A stretch of 64,000 nt of DNA from an uncultured Dorea sp. (GTDB lineage Bacteria; Bacillota; Clostridia; Lachnospirales; Lachnospiraceae), in contig CAJUMF010000007.1 of NCBI GenBank assembly GCA_910586965.1, positions 1 to 64,000 of the forward strand, written 5' to 3'. The translations under genes were made by a program, and so were the position numbers. The notes below the pieces were generated by a model. The model was not told where the DNA came from. It searched no databases and worked only from the letters and a program-made list of their open reading frames with translations. This document shows positions 26,092 to 35,262 of this stretch, one piece after another (within the stretch, counting starts at the first letter, position 1; every line of letters starts with the position of its first letter).

Positions 26092-27828
26092 ATGAAGATT
26101 GGAATAATATCAATTAATATGCATACTAAGGGGTTGAACTTTGCATGCCCGGTTCACACATACGCTTTTCAGCAGTTTTTGCTTGCAAATGGAATAGAAA
26201 GTACGGTTATTGATTATAAGGCGAATTATTATGGTAATTTTGAGCCGCGCTATCCTGGAAGATATTACTCAGAGCTTTGCAAGAGACAGTTGCAGTTGAT
26301 GAATGAAACGACAGGGGAGAAGCAGCTTGAATATAAGGAAAAATATGACAAGTTTAAGAAAAAGGCTGATGGATATAATGCTTTGGAGGAAGAGCGGGCA
26401 ATCCGTTATGACAAATTTCAGAGCTTTATAGAGAAATATTATATAAAAACAGATATAAGCTATAATTCAGATCTTCTTGAGGTGAGGGATCCTGGGTTTG
26501 ACTGTTATATTTGTGCTACGGATGTTGTGTGGAAATATCAGGATGCGGAAGGGTTCGACAGAGGTTATTTTCTTGCCAGCCGTGCTATGGAGAACAAATG
26601 GAAAATTGCGTATTCGGCCAGCCGCGGCGTTCCGAAACCGTATTCAAATGAACAGTCTTATGAGTTTTTCAGATATCTGCAGGATATAGATGTTATTTCT
26701 GTACGTGAGAATAGTCTGAAAGAGTTTATTGAAGAAAATTCTGATCTGACTGCAAAAGTCGTAATGGATCCGGTCCTTTTGAACGATAAGGAAATATATG
26801 AAAAGGTTACAGTAAAGCCAGAGGAAGAACACTATCTTTTGTTGTATTATGCGGAAGAACAATCGCAAAATGCACTTAATCATGCAGTAAAATATGCGAA
26901 AGAACACAATCTGATGATTGTAGAGACAACTAATCTCCCGATTAAAGGGGGCGTTCTTAAAGATATCAATGACGTGAAAAGTGTTTTCAAATATGATATT
27001 GGTCCGGAAGAGTGGCTGGGATATATCCAGTATGCAGATTGTGTAATTACGAACTCTTTCCATGCAAGCTGTTTTTGTATCTTATTTGAAAAAGAGTTTT
27101 ATGTGGGTTCACGTCATGGAGATAAGATAACAAATCTTTTGCGCACACTTGGCTTGCTGGATCGAAAGTTAGGGCCGGAGGGCGAGACGGAGGTATCAGG
27201 TCCAGGGCAGATTGATTATTGTGCAGTGAAGGATATCTTAAAGAAAAAAGCAGATGAATCCGCAGAGTTTATATTGTCAGCGATTCGTCGGGTGGAGAAT
27301 AAGACAAGGCCCAGACATAATTATAATGCCTATAAAAGAACGCTCACATATCCGGTATTATATAATACACAGAGAAAGAATGAAGAATTTGTATGGAAAT
27401 ATAAGCCTTCTGTAGGCTGTGTGAAGAAGCTTTCAAGCGGTTCTTTTGAATTGAAGCCGAATAATCTGTTGGTGACTAATGACGGGAACAGCCGATTATT
27501 GAAAAATCAGTTTTCCCTTTGGAATTATAAGTTTTTAGGGTGGAATATACGTGTAAAAATAGATAATCATTGGTTCTGGTATCTTGAGGATGGTTCTTTT
27601 AAATTGATGAAAGAATACAAAAAAAGTGTTGATAAACCACGTTATTTGTTTAAGGATAAGGATAAATTGCCATTTTTCCCGGTGAATCATATTTCTATCG
27701 TTGTAGCGGAAGCAATCTGGAAAAAGAAAGAGCACAATAAAGCATATAAATGGGTGAGCAGACATACAGGTAAGCATTTAAAGAGTTCCATAAAAAAGGT
27801 ATGTCAGGCTGGACAGACTAAAGGTTAG
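26092..27828 (+). CDS. Polysaccharide pyruvyltransferase family protein with extra C-terminal domain
   Basis: This family adds pyruvate ketals from phosphoenolpyruvate to glycans, giving negative charge. The first about 370 residues of the 578-residue protein carry family features: an N-terminal ISINMHTKGLNFACPVHTYA segment, FDCYICATDVVWKYQD, YSASRGVPKPY, VISVRENSLKEF and the C-terminal-half motif VITNSFHASCFCILF. Residues about 400-578 form an additional basic, aromatic-rich region with KLSSGSFELKPNNL, FWYLEDGSFKLM and similar strings that I do not recognise. GGAGGAAG precedes the ATG. Base composition becomes more AT-rich from here to about 33300. Confidence 0.85.
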   Translation: MKIGIISINMHTKGLNFACPVHTYAFQQFLLANGIESTVIDYKANYYGNFEPRYPGRYYSELCKRQLQLMNETTGEKQLEYKEKYDKFKKKADGYNALEEERAIRYDKFQSFIEKYYIKTDISYNSDLLEVRDPGFDCYICATDVVWKYQDAEGFDRGYFLASRAMENKWKIAYSASRGVPKPYSNEQSYEFFRYLQDIDVISVRENSLKEFIEENSDLTAKVVMDPVLLNDKEIYEKVTVKPEEEHYLLLYYAEEQSQNALNHAVKYAKEHNLMIVETTNLPIKGGVLKDINDVKSVFKYDIGPEEWLGYIQYADCVITNSFHASCFCILFEKEFYVGSRHGDKITNLLRTLGLLDRKLGPEGETEVSGPGQIDYCAVKDILKKKADESAEFILSAIRRVENKTRPRHNYNAYKRTLTYPVLYNTQRKNEEFVWKYKPSVGCVKKLSSGSFELKPNNLLVTNDGNSRLLKNQFSLWNYKFLGWNIRVKIDNHWFWYLEDGSFKLMKEYKKSVDKPRYLFKDKDKLPFFPVNHISIVVAEAIWKKKEHNKAYKWVSRHTGKHLKSSIKKVCQAGQTKG

Positions 27829-27868
27829 GGCAGGACTGATCTATAAATAAAAGAAGAGGAAAAAAATA

Positions 27869-29536
27869 ATGGAAAAAGCAGAAATTATCTTTGAAGTTAC
27901 CAAGATTGAATGGGAGAGAATATTCCTTACTCTCGAAGTGAAGACAAACTATAAAGGAAAGGTAAAATTCCGTCTGGAAAGTCTGGGAAAGATTTTCCGT
28001 GATGAAGATGAGCAGAGCATCATTGGCATAAAGATCAAAGATTCGTTTCCGGTGAAGTGTAAGCAGATTGCAGAGGGAATTTACCGTTTTTCATGGAATA
28101 TTGTGGCTATGAAAGGCAGACAATTCCTTGACAATGGGCGTTGGAGAATTGTAGCTGCGACAAAAGGAGAGAATTATGTTTGCTATGCGTCACATGAAGT
28201 AGCATATCACTTTGATGAGTATTCCCGTATCTTTCGATATGGAGGCGGAAAATATGCGTATAATGTGTCCTTCAGCACATTGATGGAGGAAGAAAAATAT
28301 CTTTGGTTTTATATTAATACTTATTTTATGATAAAGAATGACCATTGGAAGATCAGACGGTATGTGCAGGAGGCGCTGACTGTAAAGGGTAAATTCAAGC
28401 GTGCATATATGTATACTGCTATTACTCTTATGAGGATGTTTTATATATTCTGGTCCCATGTTTTCCCGAAAAAGGGAAAGAATATTCTTCTTATGAGTGA
28501 AACAAAGGACTATCTATGGGGAAATCTTAAAGCAATCGATGAACGACTGCATGAGAGAGGGTTAGATAAAAAATTCCATATCAGCTATTCTTTCCGGAAA
28601 GCGGTGGGCTCCCATATGAGTGCATTTAGCTGGGCAAAACTGATTTTTAAAATTGCACAGCAGGATTATATCTTTGTGGATGATTATGTTCCGGTATTCG
28701 GCTTTCTGAATTTGAGAAAGAAGACGAAACTAATACAAGTATGGCATGCGGGAGTTGGTTTTAAATCGGTAGGATACAGCCGTTTTGGAAAGCGCGGAAC
28801 TCCGTTCCCGGCCGGTTCATGTCACAAAAAATATGATTATGTGCTGGTTGGTTCGAAAGAGCTTGTAAAGGTCTATGCGGAAGTGTTTGGAATTGAAGAA
28901 GAAGCATTCCTGCCTGTAGGTATGCCGAGGCTTGATGGTTTCTTAGATGAAGATACGATCAGCAGCTTCCGGAAAGATTTTTATCAGGAATATCCGAATC
29001 TTAAAGATAAAAAGATTATTCTGTTTGCTCCGACCTTCCGGGGAGGCGGCAAGAAGACAGCTCATTATAATTATGAGTGGCTTGATCTTAAAAAAATATA
29101 TGAATTTTGTGGGGATGAATACATTTTTCTTGTTAAAATGCACCCGTTTGTTGACGAGGAGCCAATACGGATTCCAAGAAGATATAAAGATCGGATTATT
29201 GATTTTGCAACCTATCCGAATATTAATGATCTGTATTATGTGACAGACATACTGATCACGGATTACTCGTCCAACTATTTTGAGTATTCGCTGATGAAGA
29301 GGCCGATCTTGTTCTATACACCGGACAGGGAGCTTTATGAATTATCCAGAGGTGTCCACAGAAGTGTTAAAGAATGTGCACCGGGTAAAGTGTGTGATAC
29401 ATTTGATGAATTGATGGATGCACTTAAGAATAAGGATTATGAAATTGAAAAGGTTTATCGGTTTGTCGAGGAGAATTTTGCCGATTATGACGGTAGGGCT
29501 GCGGATAAAGCAATCAATAAAATATTATTGAGGTAA
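27869..29536 (+). CDS. CDP-glycerol glycerophosphotransferase family protein (TagF-like), third copy
   Basis: The 555-residue protein has an N-terminal beta-rich region (about residues 1-125) of the type often preceding TagF catalytic domains, a linker with a hydrophobic/basic segment near 180-205 (TAITLMRMFYIFWSHVF), then the catalytic motifs IQVWHAGVGFKSVGYSRFG, GMPRLDGFL, LFAPTFRGGGKK, FLVKMHPF and ITDYSSNYFEYSLMK. All key motifs are intact. GAAGAGGAA precedes the ATG. The extended N-terminus and the order after the pyruvyltransferase suggest a chain-extending role with a modified acceptor, which is inference. Confidence 0.88.
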   Translation: MEKAEIIFEVTKIEWERIFLTLEVKTNYKGKVKFRLESLGKIFRDEDEQSIIGIKIKDSFPVKCKQIAEGIYRFSWNIVAMKGRQFLDNGRWRIVAATKGENYVCYASHEVAYHFDEYSRIFRYGGGKYAYNVSFSTLMEEEKYLWFYINTYFMIKNDHWKIRRYVQEALTVKGKFKRAYMYTAITLMRMFYIFWSHVFPKKGKNILLMSETKDYLWGNLKAIDERLHERGLDKKFHISYSFRKAVGSHMSAFSWAKLIFKIAQQDYIFVDDYVPVFGFLNLRKKTKLIQVWHAGVGFKSVGYSRFGKRGTPFPAGSCHKKYDYVLVGSKELVKVYAEVFGIEEEAFLPVGMPRLDGFLDEDTISSFRKDFYQEYPNLKDKKIILFAPTFRGGGKKTAHYNYEWLDLKKIYEFCGDEYIFLVKMHPFVDEEPIRIPRRYKDRIIDFATYPNINDLYYVTDILITDYSSNYFEYSLMKRPILFYTPDRELYELSRGVHRSVKECAPGKVCDTFDELMDALKNKDYEIEKVYRFVEENFADYDGRAADKAINKILLR

Positions 29537-29544
29537 AAATATTT

Positions 29545-32235
29545 ATGGGGAAAAAGATTCGTGTTGTAAAGGTCATAAATACAAATAAAATTACAGAAGA
29601 CATTGTAAAAGGATTAGAACAATTATTAGAAAATAAATGTGATTTTACTGTTGAATTATGTCTCTATGATATAATCTGTGATGAACAGACTGAAAAAATA
29701 GGTAATAAGCTTGCCAGAAAGTATCCCCAATCTGTTTTTTACCACAAGATGGATGGCGGCTTGCGGACCTGCTTTAATGTTGCTATGGCAGATATTTCTG
29801 CTGATTGGGTACAATTTTCAAGAATAACTGCGACGTACTCTTCGGATGTTATTGAGGAATTACAGAAAGTGATTGAGGAATGTGATGTTTCTCTCATATC
29901 GATGGCGCCAATCCAGAGCATGAATGACCAAGGAGAAGATCCGCTTTCATTTACAAGAAGAAATTGTATGATCGATTTGTTAGAGCTTCCATTTTATGTG
30001 CAGCCGGTACTGGATGCCTGTTTTATAAAATGTGACATCATTCAGGGAACGAAGCTTGCGGAGAATGTATTGGAAGAAAGTGCCATGGAAAACTTCCTTG
30101 CATGTATATATGATAACATTAAAAAGTATTATATAATGGGAAAAAAGTGCATGATTGAGGAATATCTTTTTAATGACCAATATAACTATCCGCCTCTCTA
30201 TGAAAGAAGATGGTATACAGAAGAAATCAATCAATTACTTTTACCGTTTATAAAGGAAAATCAAGATTCATTTATTCGCCAAGCTACTGTTTTTCAGAGT
30301 GTGCAATTAAAAATGGCGGGAAATGAAAATGATAGATATAAAAATATTTTGTTCAATCATGAAATTGATGAATTTTTAGAAGCGGTGTCGCAGTTGCTTC
30401 AATATGTTGATGATGATATTTTAATTCAGACAAAATGGCAGCATAAAAGGATTCTTCCTGATTTTATGGTTATGTCATTTTTGCGTCTTAAGTACGGTAA
30501 AACTTGGTTTCCGGTAAAAAATGTAAGAAATCAAGATAAGAGCTGGGAGATTGCTGTTGATGGCAGAGTGATTGAAAAGTATGAAGATATTGTATTTGAT
30601 GTTCAGGCGATAAATACAGAAGAGAGAGGGCTCGTCTTAGAGGGTGAGCTTATTAATGTCTATTTTGCAGATTTTGACGATATCCGAATGTATCTATGTT
30701 ATGAGGGGAAAAAATACAGTGTTGAACGTACAGAGATTTATTCATTGTTTAAATATTTTGGAAGAACAGTAAAAAAGGGTTACAAAGTCCGGGCTGTATT
30801 ACCTGAAGAAGTATATGTAAAAGACAATTTTAAATTTTATTTTCGTCTTGAATTCCAGAATTATTCAGGGAAATTAAAGTGTAAATTTAAAAAATTCCAG
30901 GCGAGATTAACTAAGAAAACGGCAAGGTCTTATTGGAGATTTGGAAATCATATACTTCGGTATTATAAGGATAAAGATGTATTTGTTATTAAAAACAGCA
31001 ATCTGGCGCGCAGTATTTATTATGAAACCAGGTTATTGTTGTCTCTGTGCCGCATGAAATATAAAAAGAGAAGCTCGGTAAGCATAAAAAGAGTCTTTTT
31101 ATTGCGTATGGTGTATTTTCTTACAAAACCTTATTTTAGTAAGAGAGAAATATGGGTTACTTATGATCAGTTATTTAAGGGTGGGGATAATGGAGAGTAT
31201 TTCTTCCGGTATGTAAGAAAAAATCACAAAGACATAGATATGTATTATATTGTCAATGAAGATACAAAAGAGTACCGTGATTTGAAAAAGAGATACGGCA
31301 AAGTTTTGAAATATGGGAAGATGTGGACAAAGCTTATTGCTCTCCATGCAAAGATTCTCTTTGCAACGCGTGTTAACGTGAAGCTTTACTGTGGAATTGA
31401 AGAACGAGATGCCCCGTTTGTCAAAGATTTATTTCATGCACAAGTTGTATGTTTGCAGCATGGGCTGACGATACAGAAAATCGCTCAATATCAGAATAAG
31501 CTGTTTGATAATATACGATATTATTATTGCGTGTCACCGTATGAGGTGGAAAATATTAAAAAACCAATTTATGGATACACAGAGGATATGATAGCTCTTA
31601 CGGGTGCTCCCCGCTATGACGGTCTGGTTGGAAAACCAAAGAAGCAGATTTTAATAACACCTACATGGCGAAGGAATGTTACAGCGGGAACAAATGAAAA
31701 AGGGAAGCAGCATGAGTACAGTGTGAATTTTAAAAGCACAAAGTATTTCGAAGTGTATAATCGCCTGATCAATGATTCACAGCTTATTGAATGTGCGCGT
31801 AGGACTGGCTATAAATTGATATACTTGCTTCATCCGATCTTAAGTCCACAGATTGGTGATTTTGATCAAAATAAATATGTGGAAATATGGGCCGGAGCTA
31901 AGGTTGATTATGAAACAATTTTAAAAGAATCTTGTCTGATGGTAACAGATTATTCGGGAATACAGTTTGATTTTGCATATATGAAAAAACCTTTGATATA
32001 TTACCGGCCAACGGAGCTTCCGGCACAGTATGAGGAAGAGGATTTTGGCTTTGGACCGGTGTGTCAAAGCCACCGAGAAATTGTAGAGAGTCTGTGTGAG
32101 TATATGGAAAATGGATGCAGACTGTCCGATAACAGCAGAGAGCATATCGAGAGTTTCTTTCCCTACAGCGATCAGAGAAACTGTGAGAGAGTGTATGATG
32201 CAACCATAAAGAAATTTGGGAGAAGAGGAAATTAG
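29545..32235 (+). CDS. Large two-part polyol-phosphate transferase with N-terminal glycosyltransferase-like domain
   Basis: The 896-residue protein has at least three parts. Residues about 1-290 resemble a degenerate GT-A (GT2-like) glycosyltransferase: IRVVKVINTNKITEDIV, YDIICDEQTEKIGNKLAR, a GGLRTCFNVAMADISADWVQ segment, and no obvious DxD. Residues about 340-500 form a beta-rich region like the N-terminus of the 27869 protein. Residues about 510-890 are a TagF-type catalytic domain with VCLQHGLTIQKIAQY, TGAPRYDGL, LITPTWRRN, LIYLLHPI and VTDYSGIQFDFAYMKKP. The gene is clearly AT-rich compared with its neighbours, suggesting a different origin. It begins eight bases after the previous stop with a weak GAGG site. 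Confidence 0.8.
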   Translation: MGKKIRVVKVINTNKITEDIVKGLEQLLENKCDFTVELCLYDIICDEQTEKIGNKLARKYPQSVFYHKMDGGLRTCFNVAMADISADWVQFSRITATYSSDVIEELQKVIEECDVSLISMAPIQSMNDQGEDPLSFTRRNCMIDLLELPFYVQPVLDACFIKCDIIQGTKLAENVLEESAMENFLACIYDNIKKYYIMGKKCMIEEYLFNDQYNYPPLYERRWYTEEINQLLLPFIKENQDSFIRQATVFQSVQLKMAGNENDRYKNILFNHEIDEFLEAVSQLLQYVDDDILIQTKWQHKRILPDFMVMSFLRLKYGKTWFPVKNVRNQDKSWEIAVDGRVIEKYEDIVFDVQAINTEERGLVLEGELINVYFADFDDIRMYLCYEGKKYSVERTEIYSLFKYFGRTVKKGYKVRAVLPEEVYVKDNFKFYFRLEFQNYSGKLKCKFKKFQARLTKKTARSYWRFGNHILRYYKDKDVFVIKNSNLARSIYYETRLLLSLCRMKYKKRSSVSIKRVFLLRMVYFLTKPYFSKREIWVTYDQLFKGGDNGEYFFRYVRKNHKDIDMYYIVNEDTKEYRDLKKRYGKVLKYGKMWTKLIALHAKILFATRVNVKLYCGIEERDAPFVKDLFHAQVVCLQHGLTIQKIAQYQNKLFDNIRYYYCVSPYEVENIKKPIYGYTEDMIALTGAPRYDGLVGKPKKQILITPTWRRNVTAGTNEKGKQHEYSVNFKSTKYFEVYNRLINDSQLIECARRTGYKLIYLLHPILSPQIGDFDQNKYVEIWAGAKVDYETILKESCLMVTDYSGIQFDFAYMKKPLIYYRPTELPAQYEEEDFGFGPVCQSHREIVESLCEYMENGCRLSDNSREHIESFFPYSDQRNCERVYDATIKKFGRRGN

Positions 32236-32241
32236 ATAACT

Positions 32242-33318
32242 ATGGGAGAGGCAATGACAAAACAGCGTGATGCGTGGCTTGATAATGCAAAAGGAGTGCT
32301 AATATTGATGGTAGTGGCAGGACATCTCATTGCAGGACTTACGGATCAGGCAGAGTGGGTATGGGATTTATATCTGATCATAAACTCAAGCCATATGTTG
32401 CTCTTTACTTTTCTTACAGGATATTTGCAGAAGAGAAGAGTGGAACAGAAAGAGTATGAAAAATTAGTCAACCGCCTGTTGCTGCCATATCTTGTGTTAC
32501 AGTTTATATATTATCTCGTAATTTGTATCAATTCAGTTGTGTCGGGGAAAATGGCTGACGGTCAGAGTTTGCAGAAATTAATATGGTTTCGGCCAATTTA
32601 TCTTTTATGGTTTTTGAGTACCATATTTTTGTGCAGTATTATTGCTTCTATACTGCCTTATAAAAAGCACCCTGTTATATGCTTGGCAGGAGCGTATGCA
32701 GTTTCGTGGCTATGTATTCTTTTGCCGGAAATATCTTACCTCAGATTGACAAAAATGATGGCATATTTTGCAATCTATCTTACAGGATGTATGTTTGAAA
32801 AAAGCTGGATGATGGAACTCAGGAATAATACTAAAATACGTCTTGCATCATATCTTGCAGTTGTGTTATGGTGGACAAGTATTGTTTATTTTGAACCGTA
32901 TATATTTAAAAATGTTTTTGCAATGGCGACAAACTACTGGAATTATCCGGAACAGTATCAGGGGTTGTATGGATTACTTGCGAGACCAGTATTTCAGATG
33001 TTGGGTATGTTGTTTAGTCTTTGTTTTTTAGCAATCATGCCCAGACAAAAGGGGATTTTTACAAAACTGGGTCAGAGAAGTATGTATATTTTTTCATTGC
33101 ACGGAATCGTTACATTGGCATTAAGATCGTGTAGCAACCATGTATTTCCAATTTATCAGAGCATAAATACAATGGTGGAATATGCAATGTTTGGAGTATG
33201 TATTGTCGCATTGACGTATTTTCTTGCAAGTGATTTTGTATATAAATTGTGCAGACCTGTTTTAGAGCCTGATGTGGATTTAGTAAAATTGATAGGACAG
33301 TTAACTAAGGGAAAGTAA
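32242..33318 (+). CDS. Membrane acyltransferase family 3 protein
   Basis: Acyltransferase-3 proteins add O-acetyl or other acyl groups to surface glycans. The 358-residue protein starts with the family hallmark RDAWLDNAKGVLILMVVAGH (residues 9-28; the His is the likely catalytic residue) and then shows about ten hydrophobic segments, including a C-terminal one after SLHGIVTLALRS. Two starts are possible, 32242 and the ATG at 32254; neither has an ideal ribosome binding site. As last gene of the polymer operon it probably decorates the polymer. Lack of an SGNH domain fits a simple acetylase. The substrate is inferred from context only. Confidence 0.87.
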   Translation: MGEAMTKQRDAWLDNAKGVLILMVVAGHLIAGLTDQAEWVWDLYLIINSSHMLLFTFLTGYLQKRRVEQKEYEKLVNRLLLPYLVLQFIYYLVICINSVVSGKMADGQSLQKLIWFRPIYLLWFLSTIFLCSIIASILPYKKHPVICLAGAYAVSWLCILLPEISYLRLTKMMAYFAIYLTGCMFEKSWMMELRNNTKIRLASYLAVVLWWTSIVYFEPYIFKNVFAMATNYWNYPEQYQGLYGLLARPVFQMLGMLFSLCFLAIMPRQKGIFTKLGQRSMYIFSLHGIVTLALRSCSNHVFPIYQSINTMVEYAMFGVCIVALTYFLASDFVYKLCRPVLEPDVDLVKLIGQLTKGK

Positions 33319-33345
33319 AAATAACATGGAGAGGAAAAGATAACT

Positions 33346-35244
33346 ATGCATATGAAGATGAGAAAACTGGGTCTCATTCTGATGAGTTCACTTCTGATTT
33401 TCATGTCTCTGCCGGTATCGGCATCGGAGCCTTATGAGGATAAGAGTGAAGATATACAGAGTATAACGACACCGGCAGATGAAGAACAGTTGCAGAGTCC
33501 GGAGAATCAAGAAACAAGTGAAGAACCGTTACAGGTCCCGGAGAATCAGGAAACAGATGCAGATATTTTGGCGGACGATGATGAAAAAGAAGTAACCGAT
33601 TCTTTGAAAGAAGAGAAGATTGTGGATCCCAAGGAAGCTAAAACGGATAGTGAGAGTCCCGTAGAGTATGATCTGAGCTCGGACAAGATCAAGGTGCGGT
33701 TTAAGGACGATCAGGTTGAGTATGAGTATACAGGATCCGAGATAAAGCCGGAGATCGAGGTTGCGGCAATTCAGGATGAGAGAGAGAATGTCATTGATGA
33801 AAAACATTACATCGTCGAATATCAGAATAATATTGATGCAGGAGAAGCAGCGATTGTCCTGACGGGGAAAGATGAACCGGAAAAAGATAAAGAACGTCAG
33901 GAGGAAGAAGGGACTGAAAGACAGGATACCTGTGTTGGGAGTAAGACAGTGAAGTTTACGATCATTCCCGCAGATATCGGCAGGTGCGAGTTACAGGCGC
34001 CAAAGACCGCAGATTATACCGGAAAACAGGTAAAACCGAAGGTGACATTAACCTATCTGGAAAAGAAGCTTGTCTCCGGAAAAGATTACAAGCTTACTTA
34101 TTCAAATAACAAAAAAATAGGGACGGCGACAATCAGAATAGATGGATGCGGCAATTTCAAAGGCACAAAAACAATAAACTTTAAGATAAAATTTGGGACA
34201 CCGGTAATTAAGACAAGCTCTGATCATTCCAAGATCAAGCTGAAATGGCAGAAGGTGAAGGACGCGGCAGGTTATGTTGTATACCGCAGTACGTCACGGA
34301 ACGGGAAATTTAAAAAAGTTAAGACTTATAAATCAGGGTCTAATACCAGTTATTCCGACAAAAAAGTCAAGTTCGGTAAAACATATTACTATAAGGTGAG
34401 AGCTTACAAAAAAGTCAAGGTAAAAGTAAAGAAAAAAACAAAAATAAAACAAGAATACGGCTCTTATTCTGATGTTGCCAGTGTAAAGACAAAATTAAGT
34501 GCGGTTGCAATTAAATCAGCAAAATGTGCATCTGAGACGACTGCAAAGCTCAGTTGGAAAAGAGTGACCGGAGCGCAGGGGTACGAGATCTATAAAAGTG
34601 AGGCAAAGGACGGCATCTATGCTTATGCAGGTAAGGTGAGCGGGGGAGGAAAACTTTCATATACGGCGAAAAAGCTGAAAACAGGGGTGCCCTATTATTT
34701 TAAGGTGAAAGCTTATAAGAAATCCGGCTCAAAGAAACATTACGGGGCATTTTCAGCGATAAAAAAAGAGACATTTTCGGACGGGCAGAAGCTTTATTCA
34801 TTGTTTCCGGGCGGAGTTCCGACGAAAAAGGCGGAGATGGAGCAGTATCTTGTGACGATTACGGTGCCCATTAAGGATGCAGACGGAGTGCCAAGTACAA
34901 TGCAGCTTCGTGTACATAAAAATCTGACGAGAAATTTTATGAATGCTTTCCAGGATATGTATGCCATCGGATTCCCGGTGCGGGCAGAGGATACGGACAC
35001 TTATAACTGGAGGAGTATGGCGTCGGGGAGGAATCGCTCGCATCACAGCTACGGGTGCGTAGTAGATTTGAACTGGGGTTCGAATCCGATGATCGGTGTT
35101 ACCGAGGGCAAGTACAGGCCGGGGGTTGATCCTTATTCCGTGACGCCGGAGGTAGTGGCGATCTGGAAGAAGCATGGCTTTTACTGGGGCGGTGACTGGA
35201 AGTCAAGCAAAGATTATATGCATTTTACATATACGAATCATTAG
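33346..35244 (+). CDS. Secreted M15/VanY-type D,D-carboxypeptidase with fibronectin-III-like repeats
   Basis: This is a predicted wall peptidase that trims the peptide stem of peptidoglycan. The 632-residue protein has a signal peptide (about residues 1-27, ending near VSASE), an acidic spacer (about 28-105) with an internal near-duplicate LQSPENQET / LQVPENQET, two beta-rich repeats with YTGSEIKPE and YTGKQVKPKVTLTY, two FnIII-like repeats (about 285-375 and 385-470), and a C-terminal M15 domain with zinc-site motifs SHHSYGCVVDLNWG near residue 564 and KDYMHFTY near 624. It starts 27 bases after the acyltransferase gene, so it may be in the same transcript. Confidence 0.88.
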   Translation: MHMKMRKLGLILMSSLLIFMSLPVSASEPYEDKSEDIQSITTPADEEQLQSPENQETSEEPLQVPENQETDADILADDDEKEVTDSLKEEKIVDPKEAKTDSESPVEYDLSSDKIKVRFKDDQVEYEYTGSEIKPEIEVAAIQDERENVIDEKHYIVEYQNNIDAGEAAIVLTGKDEPEKDKERQEEEGTERQDTCVGSKTVKFTIIPADIGRCELQAPKTADYTGKQVKPKVTLTYLEKKLVSGKDYKLTYSNNKKIGTATIRIDGCGNFKGTKTINFKIKFGTPVIKTSSDHSKIKLKWQKVKDAAGYVVYRSTSRNGKFKKVKTYKSGSNTSYSDKKVKFGKTYYYKVRAYKKVKVKVKKKTKIKQEYGSYSDVASVKTKLSAVAIKSAKCASETTAKLSWKRVTGAQGYEIYKSEAKDGIYAYAGKVSGGGKLSYTAKKLKTGVPYYFKVKAYKKSGSKKHYGAFSAIKKETFSDGQKLYSLFPGGVPTKKAEMEQYLVTITVPIKDADGVPSTMQLRVHKNLTRNFMNAFQDMYAIGFPVRAEDTDTYNWRSMASGRNRSHHSYGCVVDLNWGSNPMIGVTEGKYRPGVDPYSVTPEVVAIWKKHGFYWGGDWKSSKDYMHFTYTNH

Positions 35245-35262
35245 TGAAAGGATTGTCTCATA

